Below, piece after piece: positions 1 to 13,222 of a DNA stretch of 64,000 bases; position 1 is the first letter of the stretch, and every line of letters starts with the position of its first letter. This stretch comes from Lagopus muta (Eukaryota; Chordata; Aves; Galliformes; Phasianidae), in the NCBI RefSeq assembly GCF_023343835.1, contig NC_064442.1, forward strand, positions 18,090,501 through 18,154,500. Reading direction: 5' to 3'. The position numbers were made by a program, and so were the translations under genes. The notes below the pieces were generated by a model that saw only the letters and a list, made by a program, of their open reading frames with translations, was not told where the DNA came from and ran no database searches.

Positions 1-424
1 TTATGGTTAGATTTATGGCGATACGTAAGGGTGAGAGAGAAAATGCAGGAAAGAAAAGACAGAGATATATATTGAAAGATATTCCAGGTAGATAAGCAGA
101 AGACAGATAGATAAATGGATTAGATAAATAGGAAGGGAAAGGAAGAAAAAGCAACACAGAGAGTTGTGGAGCTGTAATAGCGCAAAAAGGAGAAAACCCA
201 CTGTTCCTTAAACAGATAGATAGAAAAAAACAGTAAAATATGGCTGGATAGTGAGCAAGGACTGGGGGTCTCACAAGCTCTCCCTTTGGGAAGGATGTCC
301 ATGGTACCTCCTTACCCTGCACTGAGCATCCATGGTCAGTGTAGCCAATGGACCCAACCTATCTGAGGCATTGCCAGCACTTGCATCTGTGCATCCTGCA
401 TCCAAAACGGCTTCAGAGAAAGGA

Positions 425-729
425 GGGGGTTACGATAGGATGACAGGACAAGAGGTGATCTGTAGGATGAGAGGTGACGACTGTAAGTTGTCTCTGGGGA
501 GGTTCAGGCTGGATATTAGGAACAATTTCTACTCTTAAAGAATGGCAATGCATTGGAACAGGTTGCCCATGGAGGTGGTGGGGCCACCATCCCTGGAGGT
601 GTTCAAGAAAAGGGGTAAATGTGGCACGGAGGGACATGATCTAGAGCAGTCACAGGCATGGGCTGATGGTTGGACTGGATGACCTTAGCGGCCTTTCCCA
701 CCTTAACGATTCTATGGTTCTATGTTTTC
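425..729 (+). mobile_element. CR1 LINE 3' fragment
   Basis: The stretch matches the familiar bird CR1 3' end: the gain of GGTTCAGGCTGGATATTAGG near 500, the block 'aggttgcccatggaggtggt', then 'ttggactggatgacctta', ending in the short tail repeat around 'gattctatggttctatg'. It is 5'-truncated, as nearly all CR1 copies are, and encodes no usable protein. Confidence 0.85.
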
Positions 730-3700
730 ATTCCATCCAAAATGAGACAGGACACAACCACTTCTTTGTCCAGCTTTGCACATCCCCATATCACTGGGGA
801 CAGCCTGAGAAGCTCAGCTCCTGCTTTGGGATGCGGTGCGTGCCGAGGGGCCAGCAAACCTACGCTGAGGGGATGTCCCCTCAAGGAACCACTCATCATA
901 AAACCCCACTCCTAAATGGATTACATCCCCTTTTTAATCCCAGTGGCAGCTGATTGTCCTCAGAATCTCAGATAGTCTGTTCCAGACAGCCAAAGAACAG
1001 TCCCTTTTTTTTCTCAGGATGTGCATCCTGATTGATTGCACAGTGGTTTGTCTTGTCTCATCTGCAGAAGCAACAAACACATTGCATTTGATTCCCGTAT
1101 ACTTAAAAGATGCTTTACAGCCCATAGAGGAGGAGTTGACTGCTTGCATTGCAAACACACGAAGTAGCATCAAATTCTGTGCTTCTAAACACAGTTGTAT
1201 GTAAAAAAAAAAACAAAATGTTTTTCATTGCTTTTTTTATCTCCATTCAATTTTGTGCACTCTGTCTGCCCTTCACGTGTGTTCATATCATTACCAAGAA
1301 ACACTAACAAGAAATTCAGCTGTAGGTGAGTGGTGATGGCTGGACAGAGCCCGTTGCACAGGCACACCAGTGAGCACCTCATCCTTCTTGCACCTGCCTT
1401 TCTATTTCTGCAGCTATCGGGGAAGAGTGCAATTATTAATCATTAAAATAATTAAGCATGTAATCAGAGAAGGGCGACTTCTGGATCCTGAACACCTATG
1501 GTGAAGAGCCTGTAGGTACAGCTGCATGAGAGGGTCCTTCCTTGCATGTCCAGGACTTGTGCCCTGTTTCCATGATTAGAAGGGAGGAAAAAGCAAAAAT
1601 GAAGCAGAGCTCAAGATGTGGGAGGTTTCTGGCTCTTTCCTCCACATTAAAGCATTCAATCTGGAGCCATGGGTGTGGGGACTCCAGGCCCATTCCCATC
1701 AAGCATGGACAGGGAACCCAAACCCATTCAAATTGGGTGTGGATGGGAAACCCAAATCCATCCCCATGGAACAGCCAGGAGCATTATCAGCATTTTGGGG
1801 GGTTCCCTTTCCAGATCTAAATCTCCTTTTCAGTGCACTGTCCTTATCTTACCCCCTGCTTCATCTGCCTGCTGATTTCTGGGTTCCTCCTCGTTACAGC
1901 TCCCAAGTTTCACACAAAGCCATGCTTGATCTTCAGTGTGAATTGTATAATGGGAAGTATTTGCATATGTGCAAATCTTTGGCATACACTTTGGCCTTCG
2001 GTAATCACTGCGTCCATTCAGCGCTGGTCAACTGCATCAGACCATCAGCCCTAGGGATGGGACTGCTTCCTTTAATTAGGATGAGGCTTAGGATGAGCAT
2101 CTTAACATGGCCTGGATGGGATCAGAAATCTCTATCCCAAAACACACAAGAAGTTTCACCTGATTTTGGAGACATTTGTATATATATATTTTTTTTAAGC
2201 AAGATTTTCAAACTCTTAACATTGCTGATGGAAAGAAAATGGGTGGATCTGGAAATAGCGAGAGCCATTCTGGGTAGCTCACCCAAGCGTCTGCTGTGGG
2301 AGGAGGGAGCTGGATTTTGGGGAAGGAAAAGGGCTTTCTCACAACAGATCTGTGTTATGGGGACTGAGATGCTTCAAGGAGCCTGCAGGACATGCCATCC
2401 TGCCATCCTCATCATTTGCACAAGGATGGTGATTAGCAGCTGTGGTCCATTGGGGAGCGAGGCCAGCCCCAGAGCTGCAACCATGATGCATGCAAGGGTC
2501 CCTCAAAACTCATGTTTTTCCTTTGATTTAAATCAGCATTTTCTAATGGGGAAACCATTTCCAAACAGTTTTCCTGGTAAACCAACCAGATGATTCCTCC
2601 TGAGTCGTTTCTTCCCATGCCATAGGGTTGCATCTTCACTCCTTCAGGCCCAGGACCTGCTGTTGCACCATGACAGTCACCCATCCACCACTTTGCATTG
2701 TCTCTAAATTGAAGGAAATTCGGGTCATTTGAGCTCCCAGTGCAATTTCTCAAACAGAGGCAAGGACTTCTCCCTCTCCATCAGGCTACAAACAAGTAAT
2801 TCCTCCGAATGGGAAAGAAATAAAAACACGCTTAAGTTATTTTTGCAAAGGAGGGGAAAAATAATACCTTTTCCTGCTGCTGGCACGCTGCTTTGATCTT
2901 TACTTTGTAGTTACCATAGCGACAAATAAAAAAGGCATAGGTGGAATAAATTGCTGAAAGTCCTATATATGTTTCTGCAGAGCACGGGAGCGCAGCTCCA
3001 GCTGCTGCTACACCCAGCATAGGGCTCACGCTGTGTATTTACGCTCTGCTGCACTGTAAATTATATTTATGTAGGGTACAGCTCAGAAACCTCCTTCACT
3101 GGTGTTTCCCCAGCTCTTTTATGGGTTTTCCATCACCAGAAGGGTGCCGTGCTCCAGCGTTGTTGACACGCTGCCCTTAAGTCAATCCATGCCCAACTAA
3201 AAGCTCCATCTGCTGCGGATTTTGCTTGGCATTTGTTTGCTTTAGCTCCGCTGACTCCCTGGTAAGCCCTAATGATGCGCAGCGTCTGCTGTTGTTGCCC
3301 CATTACGCAGCGCTAATCTTTGGACAATTATTTGTTGGATTCACCCCGTTGCTGGATGAAGCGGTGCTGGAACCATCCTGGCAGTAAATTAAGAGCTGCC
3401 CATGCCAGCAACATCCTACAGATGCTTCAGACGCTCGTTAGGGATTAATTAAGCGTCGCTTGGGCAAGGTCAGGTTCTGGCAATGGGAGAGCCCACAGGG
3501 ATGCTCCCCATGTGGAGATGATGTGGTGGTGGGATTCCTTCAGGAACATTGGAGGTGATGCTGCTTTGCAAGGTCCCTCATCAGGTTGCCATCTAAGGCA
3601 CATTCAGCATCCATCCTTGGTTCCTAAAGGTATCGTTGCTTACCCGTAGATCATTCCAGTTTTTCATTTTCCCTTAATTCCTAGAAGTTTCCTAAGCCAG

Positions 3701-3777
3701 AAAACAAGGCAGTGAAGACTTTTAGAGGCTGCTCCTGCCCCTATTTTACTACAGGCAAAAAGATTTCTCCAAGAAAA

Positions 3778-3830
3778 TTCAAGGTTGGAAGCGACCTCTG
3801 GAGGTCGTCTGGTCCAAAACCATGTGGTGC
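3778..3830 (-). mobile_element. Short CR1-like fragment
   Basis: The piece 'ttggaagcgacctctggagg' followed by 'gtctggtccaa' resembles the inverted 3' end of CR1 (normally 'ttggaagggacctc...'). It is only about 50 bases long and diverged, so the call is weak. Confidence 0.45.
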
Positions 3831-5397
3831 ATGGGAAACGGCTGTAAAAAATACAAATATGCCTTTATTTCAGCCGTGGTGCTTGCAGAACAAGATCTTT
3901 CATCGTAATGGGTGCAGAGAGTTGGACCAGCACACGAGATGAGATCAGCACCACTCCCTTCCATCAGCACTCCCATCTTTGCTTTAATCCTTTGCATTAC
4001 CACGACAGGATATGAAAGTGCTGGAGGGGTGAGAGCAGAGATAGCACTGACATTACACCGCCTGCTTGCATTGCTTGGCATTAAATCATGGTGCTGATAA
4101 CCATCTCCGATGGGGCACGAAGCCGCACCGCTGCGCGTCACGACGCAAGGACAGAAGGCAAGGACGCAGTGCAGAAATATGCAGCAGGAGGATAAAGTCA
4201 GAATCCTGATGGAGAAATCCATTTGAACATTAGCATTTGGATGTCCAAATATTTTGGCAGCTTGGCAAGTCTCCCCAGGCGTCCCAGCGACCACCAACCC
4301 TTACCCAGCGCTGATGGAACTGGGAATTCTCCTTTAAGACACATTTTTGGGGTTGGTAGGATTGCTGGGTAGCTCCTACCACCGTGATTTGGTTTGGCAG
4401 CAAGGGACATAAGAGCAGGTAGAGAGAAAGAAATGCTGCCTGGAGGTTCAGTCTGACATGGGAATTAAACCTCAGTTTGAGGGCAAACCTTGAGATTTTG
4501 GATCCCCATACCGTTGTGTATTCTCCTAGCAGGGCTCACAACCCAGCCACCTGTCTTTCCATTAATATTCACTGTAGTGAGGTTTAAGAACAGAGCATCA
4601 AGACCTGGATACCAAACTGGCTGTTGTCATTTCCGTGCCACCTCAGAGACACAGTTTTGGGGCTTGCATCGCCAACATAGCCTCCAGATTCAGACAACAG
4701 CCCACAGCACTTTGGTACGACGTATTGAAGGAATCTGGCACATCCCTGAACCTTCCAGCTCACTCCAACCCCTTCTAAATCAAGCCCAATTATGACAGGT
4801 GCAATTTTATCTCTCCATTTGACTTTTATTGGCATCGTCAACAGGCCAGCTGGCACCAAGCTGGCAGCAGTTAGCAGTGAGGGATGCACTGAGACAAATA
4901 AAGCCAAGGGAGGTCTTCCTGTGCTGGGGATGCAGCCGACCCCAGGTTTTTAGGATGCAAAATTAGTGCCTGGCTGCATGGGGCTGGGTTTATCCAGCAG
5001 CACTGTTGTTCCCTCCCCTAGTTTAAGGAGGGAACCATGTTTATTCTCCTGGGTTCCTTCCTGGCCACATCTTCACCCCATCCTGTGATGGGAAGGGTAG
5101 AGACAAGAGCTCAGACTGGGGCTCACCACTCCCTGGGCTGCAGCATATCTTTCAGCTGCATCAAACCACATTCATCAAACCAATTCCCATCCCATTTGAC
5201 CCATTTTGGGGATGGACAAGAAACAACTCAAGAGAGAAGGGTTTTAAGAGCAAGCAGCAGCATCCCAAATCAGAGCATAACCCCACGATAGGCAGGGACC
5301 TGGACCACCCCATAGGGAACAAACAGGGACACAGCCCTGATGGGCATTAACATGCACCAAGCAGCTGGGAAAGGTCCACCTCCAGCTCTTGAGAGCC

Positions 5398-5422
5398 ATT
5401 TTTTGGGGGGGGGAAAAAAAAA
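5398..5422. repeat. G-run next to A-run
   Basis: A run of about nine G is followed directly by a run of about ten A. It is a homopolymer junction and a likely sequencing trouble spot; no function is implied. Confidence 0.7.
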
Positions 5423-5597
5423 ACAAACACCAAAAAGAAAAGCAAACGTAGCAGGAATCGCCCTGTTTACCCAAGCTCTGCACTGCTCCCAGCAAAGCCC
5501 TGAGGATGATGAAGTGTCTTGGCCGTTGTGGTGGAGCAGCACAGCAGCTGGTGTGCAGAAAGGAGGATGAGATTTACTATCCCCGCTGCTTTCCCTG

Positions 5598-5705
5598 CCC
5601 CCTCTGTCATTTTTTTCTTTCTTTTTTCCCCTTTTTCTCTACTTTTCCCTCATTTTCCCCCCCTTTTTTCTTCCTTTTCTTCTCTTATCCCCTCCTTTCC
5701 CCTCA
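5598..5705. repeat. Polypyrimidine tract
   Basis: Roughly 100 bases composed almost entirely of C and T, with runs such as 'ttttttctttcttttttccc'. It is low-complexity sequence of a kind common in bird intergenic DNA. An A-rich stretch follows at about 5,748-5,770. Confidence 0.75.
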
Positions 5706-5980
5706 TTATTACAAAGCTCCCGCACCTCCCCGCGATGCTGCCTTATTAAAAAGAAAAAAAAAAAGAAGTGACAATTAGTCATTTGAAGAAGCAACAAAGA
5801 GATCCGGCGCTGGAGTGGCGCGACTTGAATTTCAATGTGCCATCTGAGGGCTGGGGAGCGTGGCTGCCAACCTCCACCCCAAAACCTCCCCAAAAGTCAC
5901 CCTTGGCACGTTCCCCTGTAGGGTTTTGGCATGGGATGCTGTGCAATGCGCAGGTCGGCTCCCTGTCGTGTGCAGAAGGG

Positions 5981-6050
5981 CTGGGGTTAGGGTTAGGGTT
6001 AGCATTAAGGGTGAGGATTATATTTAAGGTTAGGGCTAGGGTTAGCCAGA
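5981..6050 (+). repeat. Interstitial telomere-like repeat
   Basis: Three consecutive GGGTTA units ('ggggttagggttagggttag') are followed by degenerate units (GCATTA, GGGTGA, AAGGTTA) and then GGTTAGGGCTAGGGTTAG. This is a short, decayed interstitial (TTAGGG)n tract inside unique DNA rather than a chromosome end. Confidence 0.85.
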
Positions 6051-6537
6051 GGCATCTTAGCTCCAATAAACCAGACCCATGTGCTTTGAGCACCATTTTG
6101 AACCCAGGGATGCAGCGCTCTCCACTCCATCCCCTTTGAATGCAACCAATCTGGAGTGATTGAAGGGGAAATTAATTATGGGGGAAGTTTAGGGAAAGCT
6201 AGGTTGAAACAAACTTGAATGAGGTTGGAGTTTTATTGGGCTGCCCATCTCCTTTTTCTCATACCCATGCTCTCACCCTGTTTTGCCCACCTCCTGATTT
6301 ACTAGGAAAAGACCCAAAATGGCACTCAAGGGGCTGTAAATCCCCTCCAGAGACAGAAACCCTTGCACACAGCAGCATCAGAGCCTTGGAGTAGGCTGGA
6401 AGTGTGGCTCCAAGCTCCTGATCTGCATCTTTCTCATTTTCACTTTCAACTCATTTCACTGAGGACAAGGATGGAAACCTGGCACATGAGCATTGTCAGT
6501 ACCAGCATCTTCATTTTGTTATACGAACAAATAACTG

Positions 6538-6700
6538 GGAGGTTGTTGGTGTTCCAACCCTGGAGGTGCCCAAGGCCAAGGATGGGGCCCTGGGCAGCTT
6601 TGATCTGGTGGGAGGCATTCAGCCCAAGGCAGGGATTGAAGCTGGATGGGCTTTAAGATCCCTTCCAACCCAACTATTCTATGATTTTACAATTCCTCAC
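6538..6700 (+). mobile_element. CR1 LINE 3' fragment
   Basis: CR1 3' end in plus orientation: 'gttccaaccctggaggtgcc', 'gggccctgggcagctttgat', and near the end 'cccttccaacccaactattc' and 'tatgat'. The copy is truncated and has no coding capacity. Confidence 0.85.
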
Positions 6701-6928
6701 ATGGATGCCATGGGACAGGCAGCTATGAGAACACAGCACAGGTAACATAACCAAGCCCAGGTGTCGGGTTGAACCAAAGGCAGTGGGTGAAAACCCAAAG
6801 GAGAGCATCACAAATCAGTCAAGTGGCCATAGGCTTCCCCGAAACGCCTCTGAGAACCCCAAAGAGCAATGCTTTTGTTTGCAGCAAACCTCAGCCCTTC
6901 TCCATCGAGGAAAAAAATCTACATTATT

Positions 6929-6967
6929 GTTATTATTGATGTTATTATTACTACTACTATTATTGCT
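6929..6967. repeat. (TTA/ACT)n trinucleotide microsatellite
   Basis: An imperfect trinucleotide run that changes from ATT-type to ACT-type units ('attattattactactacta'). It is probably length-polymorphic. No gene overlaps it. Confidence 0.8.
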
Positions 6968-7782
6968 TTTCAGTTCCCGTGCCGTAGGTGAGTCTTAATA
7001 TCAAGAGGGAAAAGCAGATTGCAGCCTTGACTTAAAGGCTCTGAGCTTTCCCCCTCTCCAAGTTGCACCAGGAGCAATCTCTAAACAACGCTCAGCAGAG
7101 AGGAAACAGCACTGACTGCTGCTTGGCTTAAAAAAAAGAAAGAAAAGAGAAAAAAAATATAGCACAAGCCGCAGAACAGGGAGTTCTTCCAACAATCTGT
7201 TTTCTGTACCCTGGAAAATAATAGCAACCCATATGGAAAGCCCACACAGCTATTTTCCAGGTGCTTTGTGCAGCGTGAAATCCATGGAATAAATCACCTG
7301 GGCTCTGTTTGTTTGTTGCAAGTCTCTTTTCCCTCCCGTGCAAATGAGAGCTTCCACGTGTTTTGGGATTTCCCCTCCATGGGGAAAGTCCTGCTTTACA
7401 GCAGAGCTGTGGGGCAGGAGCAGCACCCAGTCCTGCTGGTGGCTGGCAGGGATGTGGGGGGAAACAAAGGGGAGAAATACATCGCAGTCAGATCTGATGG
7501 GAAATTAAACATGTTTTCTCAATGCTTCCTATTTGAGATATTGTTGGGGCTCCAGCATCCCGCATCCAAACATCCAACCCCAGCACCCCTGCATGTCCAT
7601 GGCTGGATTTTCCTCCCTATCTTTGAGATGAAGGACGTGGCTCTGAGCAGGATGACAGAGCCGCTGCTACTTTGCTGTTTCCAAAACACCTTGAAGTTTC
7701 TCAGGTGAAAAGCTGTTCTCCCTCAGAAAACAGTGATACGAAGATGCAGTGCCAATTCTATTCAGCGTCAGCTCTTAACAGC

Positions 7783-7990
7783 TGTAGAATGAGAGAATGA
7801 CTTTAGCCAAAGATCATCTAGTTCCAATCCTCCTGCCATGGGATGGTTGTCACCCACCAGATCAGGCTGCCCAGAGCCCCATCCATGGCCTTGAATGCCT
7901 CCAGGAATGGGGCACCCACAGCTCTCTGTGCCATAAGCAGCCTAAGCCCTTCTCCCTTAACGACCTCTCCTTAGTGCTTTTTGGCTTAGA
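7783..7990 (-). mobile_element. CR1 LINE 3' fragment, inverted
   Basis: Inverted CR1 3' end: 'atcatctagttccaatcctc', 'cacccaccagatcaggctgc', 'ccttgaatgcctccaggaat'. Similarity fades after about 7,990, although the body may reach about 8,110. Confidence 0.85.
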
Positions 7991-8281
7991 CCAGCCTCTT
8001 CTCATTCCATAAGTGCCTCTATGGAGATCCCATCCCTTGGAACGCGTCAGCTCGGTTGTAGCCCTTTGCTTTTCCTTCCGGCCCTCCCAACAGCGTGAGG
8101 TTTTATCCTTCCTCTCCATCCCAATTAGCCAAATCTCTGCTCTCCCTGTGTTTCTGAGCATAGCCCCAGCAACAGCTTGGGTTGGGCTCAAAAACATCAT
8201 GTTTGGTACCTCTGGATGTGCAGGGATGAAGGGAGGGGTCACACCCACATGTAACATAAAGGGGGGCTGTAGGAAAGAGGG

Positions 8282-8575
8282 GGACAGACTCTTTAGCAGG
8301 GTCTGCTGTGACAGGAGAAGGGGAATTGTATTCAAACTACAAGAGGGGAGATTTAGATGGGATATAATAAGATTTTTACACTAAGGGCAGTGAGGCAGTG
8401 GCGCAGGTTGCCCAGAGAGGCAGCGATGCCCCATCCCTGCAGACACCGAGGTCAGCCAGGGGGCTCTGAGCACCTGCTGTGCTGTGGGTGTCTCCGTTTA
8501 TTTCAGGGGGTTGCACTGATGGCCTTTAAATGTCCCTTCTGACTCAAACAATTCCATGATAACTCACAACCAAAA
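8282..8575 (+). mobile_element. CR1 LINE 3' fragment
   Basis: A plus-strand CR1 tail: 'actacaagaggggagattta', 'gcgcaggttgcccagagagg', and an end near 'caattccatgat'. It lies about 300 bases from the inverted copy at 7,783-7,990, giving an inverted pair. Confidence 0.75.
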
Positions 8576-11500
8576 GCAGCTTGGAGTTACCCATGGTTGT
8601 CTAAGCTTGGTGATGGGACGCTGGCTGCCAAAAAAGCATCCCCAGAGCAGCACTTGACCCTACAAGCACGGACCCCAAGAGGATGCTCGTCTCCAAGACA
8701 ACTGTCATGCCAGCACTGCTCTGCTGCAACAAGCCGGCACAGGGCGTGAAGGATTTAATAAAACAAGCTGTTGCATGACAAAGCCCTGAGAGTAATATCC
8801 GTATGGTGGCTATTATTAAACAGGAGCAGCCTCCTGTTTTTTTTCCTACCTGTAATTTAAACTCAGTCTTGGCTATATTTGTCTGGATGTTTCCACAGGA
8901 AAAAAATAAAAAATAAAAATGAACTAGTGGCACTCTCAGCCCCCGGCAAAAGGCAAGAGAAAGCTAAAATTAAAACACAGGAGCAACAGGGGCGTAAGCT
9001 ACACGAGAGAGCTGTCCATCTGTCCTTCTCTTCGGCAGAACACCTGCAGAGCTGCTGCTAGAAACACTCAAAATACTTTACGATGTTTTTGGAACCCATG
9101 GTGGGTGTCTTTGGCCAAGTGTCTCCTTGGCCAAGTGTCTTCTCCCCCAGCAGCAGATCCCCCAATGGGATTTTTCATGCAGGGAGGGAAAGGTTCCTCC
9201 CCGAGGCATCCCTCATCTGAGGGAATTTCTTCCCTTTCTTCTCATGCTTTTCAACCTCCCTAACTTATTTGCACAGCTGTTGCTCCAGTCCCGCTGGCCG
9301 GTCTTGTTTGATGCCAGCCACGGAGCTCCTTCCTCATTAAAACCCAATGTCAGAAAGTTGAATTCCCAAGGAAAAAAAAAAGAAAAAAAAGAAAGGGAAA
9401 ACATAAAATAACATAAAAACCCCACCGATTTCCCCAGCTTCAAAGTGCTTTTGAACATCAGTCGGGAGAGCACCGGTGAGGAGCAGCCTCTCCCTTTCTC
9501 CTTTTGTTGGATGCTGTGAACCAATGGGCCCCAATAAATAGGGAAATAACTCTCTGGCTCCGCCGCCAAGGTTTCAATGGGGAATGCTGAAAATTTCTGT
9601 GCGTGTGGCTTTGTGCCTCAGTGCCCCCACCTGAGCATGGGCTCCCTAAAGCTCTCAGCCCCCCCAGTGCTAAAGAAGAAGAAAATAGGTTTTCCTCTTC
9701 GGTGAAAATGAGTTTCCTTCCAAGAGAAATTCCTTCCATTCACCTTTCACTGGTAATTATGAACAAAAAGCATAATTTGCTAAATGCCTGTGAGGCTGTT
9801 AATTAGCAGAGAAGCAAGTGTTTAGCAATTAAAAGGCATTTTCCCAAGCATTTTAGGGTTGAGAGGTCAGGAAACAGCAAGGATTAGACAGGGAGATGGG
9901 TTTGGTGTGCAGACACAGACAGAGATGCCTTGTTGTTGGCTTTTCCTCAGGGACACAGATGTCGCATCCCATCTCTGCCCAGCATCATGCTTTAGAAAGA
10001 TTGCACCTTAACAAGGAACAAGGCTTTAGAATGACAAGAAGGTTTTATTCCAACAAAATGCATCCTCCATTGGTCCACCTTTAAATTAAAAAATATATAC
10101 ATATGTAATTTTAAAAGGCAAAAGTCAAAGCAGTTGCTTACAGAGTTTGGGATGAAGGTGCCCCGTTGGCCAGGGCACACTGCTCCTCATAGGGAGGGAC
10201 AACATCTGCACACCTTGTTTTGCTTGTTTATCAGCAAGTTCACTATGGGAAACCTACTCACCATCTTGGAGTTAATCCTTCAAACAAACCCTTGCAAATC
10301 TCTTCATCCAGAAGTTTATTAATATTAGCTCCTCTCGAGCAGAAGCAAATTAAAAGCCTTTACCTCCTGTTTGGCTTTTTGTTCCTCTTCTCCTCGTCAC
10401 CGTTAACAGGAGAAATTCAATTAAGGAAGAAATGACTTCCCAGTAAAAATCCCTCCTCGCTGCCTCCCTTCTCCTTTTGCTCAAGGACTAATAACGTGCA
10501 ATTGTGGAAATAAGCTCAGCTGGTGGTGCGGATGGGGGCGAGGAGCCATGGAGCCAATGTGCTCAGCTCTTCCCTGAGATGGAGGATGCTTGGTGGGAAG
10601 CCTCAGAGATCTATGATGTGCCAAGGAAAGGCACCCGAGCCCTAAAGCAGCTGTCTTGGTGCCTAAAGGCTTGGTGACCTCAGCCAATGCCATCCCACAG
10701 TTGGGGAGCCCTCAAAGGATACCCTGGATGGGAATGGTGTACAGCAAGGAATGCTCTTTGGTTGGCCATCGTCTTGCTGGTGCTCAGAAAAGCCTTGCAT
10801 CAATAGGCATACGATGGCATCTTTGGGTGGATGGGTTGGAATAGAGGCTGTTACTCTGCCTGAAAACAGAAAGGAGTACCAGGGGTGAAGGTCTCAGCAT
10901 CAGTATTTTCCTCTCCTTTCCAAAGGGATGACATTAGACTGCTCCACAAGGCACGTAGTACAGCTAATGGCCCTCCTTGCCTGTTTATCAGCCCCTCGTT
11001 GGGCTTTGCTGAAGGGATAGCAGCTCATCAGCGAACAGCACTAATTAAGAGAAATGAACGTAATTAGCAAGAGCAGAATGAACAGTCTCCACCTGCCCAC
11101 CTTTGCTCTGGCCACGTGTTTGTAACGAGCAGCTTTCCAGCTGTAATGCCTTGCTGCAGGCAGCAAAAATCGGGCAGGGAAGTGGATCCAGATGTGGGGG
11201 GCTCCTCAAACCTCCTGGGCTGCTCCCATCTCCTATAGCAGACACAGCTGCTCGAGGCATGTCCTTCTCAGAAACATCTTCAAGGCTGTAGGTGAGATGT
11301 TCTGTCTGGGAGCACCATGGGGGATGGCAGCGGGAGGAGTGCGAAACACCTGGATGGAGGAAATATCCCTCCTGCCCTAAACATGGCCGAGGTCCGTTGA
11401 CCAACAGAGCTGTAGCCTGATGTTCTTGCAGGTCTGCTTTTTGGGGAGCTGGGGAGGTAGAGGAATAAAGCGAGGCACGTTTCCCATCAGCAGCTGTTCT

Positions 11501-13142
11501 CTTCCTGCTGTCCCACGCACCGCTGCTCTGAGCCTGACCGAGAAAATCTGCACGTAGCCACCCAGGATGGGCACAGGGGTGACATTAATCAGGTCTGAGC
11601 TTTTGTTTATCCTCCATTTCCATTTAATGCGATTCCCGCAAGTGAGTAATGAGAGAGGTGGGAAAAAGAAAGCAAACTAATAATATCTTTACTCTGCAAG
11701 AAAATATCTTAGCTGGCTTAACTCACTCACCATGATAGCAAAAGGCAACAGCTCACACCACAAAGGTGACCAGAATGGCTGATCAAGGCATTAATTACAA
11801 GCAACCACCACTGCTTCAAAATGAGCCCAGTGAAATGACTTTTGCCCATAAGTGCATCCCACTTGTTCTGTTTGCTGTGGGGAGCAGCAAACAGACAGTG
11901 AGAGTTTCAGCAGAATTCCCCCCTCATGTCACACGGCTGCAGTCATAGAAAAGCACAGCTGAAGGAACTGCCAAACCCTGACATGCCTTACTTTGATTTC
12001 TCAAAAGAAAGCAAGGTTCCCATGAATAAATTAATTCCTTTCTAACGAGGCGCTTCTTGTCAAGTCCTCTGACACCTGCTGACCCAAAATGGGAACTTTA
12101 AAAATTATATCTTTATTTTAAGAAGATTCAGTTGATATCGACCCACATTTGGAGCTCTGTTATTAGTTTTGACTAATAATGAGCAACAAATGGGAGAAGC
12201 AGCTGTTCCTGACTGATGTTCTGGTGCATTAGAACAGGATCATGAACCATCCAGGTGGGATTGGCAATTCCTGCCTCCGAGAGAGGCCAAGAGACACGTG
12301 GGGTTATAAGCAGTCCAACGAGAGCATGGAATGCCCTCACTGGGTTTAAGGAGCTCATTTCTGGCTTTCAGCAATGCCGAAGGCTGACTCCAAATGATGA
12401 AGCTTCAAAGTGCCTTCAAGATCTCTTCTCCGTGAGTCGATGAACTTCTCCCCCCAAAGGACATTTTGTCCAGCCAAGTCATGTAAGACACACTACTTCT
12501 TGGCCCCTCCAAGAGGCTTGGGCAGACCCCAGTGTTGGATGTACTATGGGGAAGGAGGAGAGCATCCAGACACCAACGGGTTTTCCAAGCTCTAGATTTC
12601 ACCTTTAATGTATTTCAGTGCATGATTCAAGCACATTATCTGCATGAAATGCTGCATTAGCATCAAAATGAGGGGAGTTCTGTTCAATATATTAAAGTGT
12701 CTCTGATGGGTTTGAAGGTAGTTTAGCACAAGAGAGGCATTAAGGAAGTAAATGCCACATTTGTATTCAAAAGCGCTTTCTTTTTTCATTTAAAGCCATT
12801 GATGTAAGAAGTGGTGCTTAAGATGGCTTATAAAAGCAAGAGAGCATCTTAGCTATGAGACAAAAAGCTGTGTTTATGGGGAATGGTGAGGGAAAGCAAA
12901 TAGCCCATTTAGAAAACATATTTTCTTTCGGGGTTTGCTATCAGCTGGAGGGACAGGGGGCGCGCAGGGACAGGGCCTTCTGGTGGCACTGCCATAGAGA
13001 GCCATTTTCTTCCCCAAATCTCCCAAGATGCCCCTTTTTCCTGCTCAAGCATAGAATTACAACTGTCTTTTCCACACTGGTGTGGCTTCAGTGCAGAAGT
13101 TTGGGTGGGCCACCTCCATTTTTCCTGGAGGAAAAGGAGATT

Positions 13143-13222
13143 CCCTGCTCATTGCAGAGGAGTTGGACTAGGTGAATGTTAAAGGTCCTTTCCAACTCAA
13201 ACCATTCTGTGATTCAGTGACT
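13143..13222 (+). mobile_element. CR1 LINE 3' terminal fragment
   Basis: Only the last 80 bases of CR1 remain: 'gaggagttggactaggtgaa', 'tttccaactcaaaccattct' and 'gtgattcagtga'. Confidence 0.8.
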
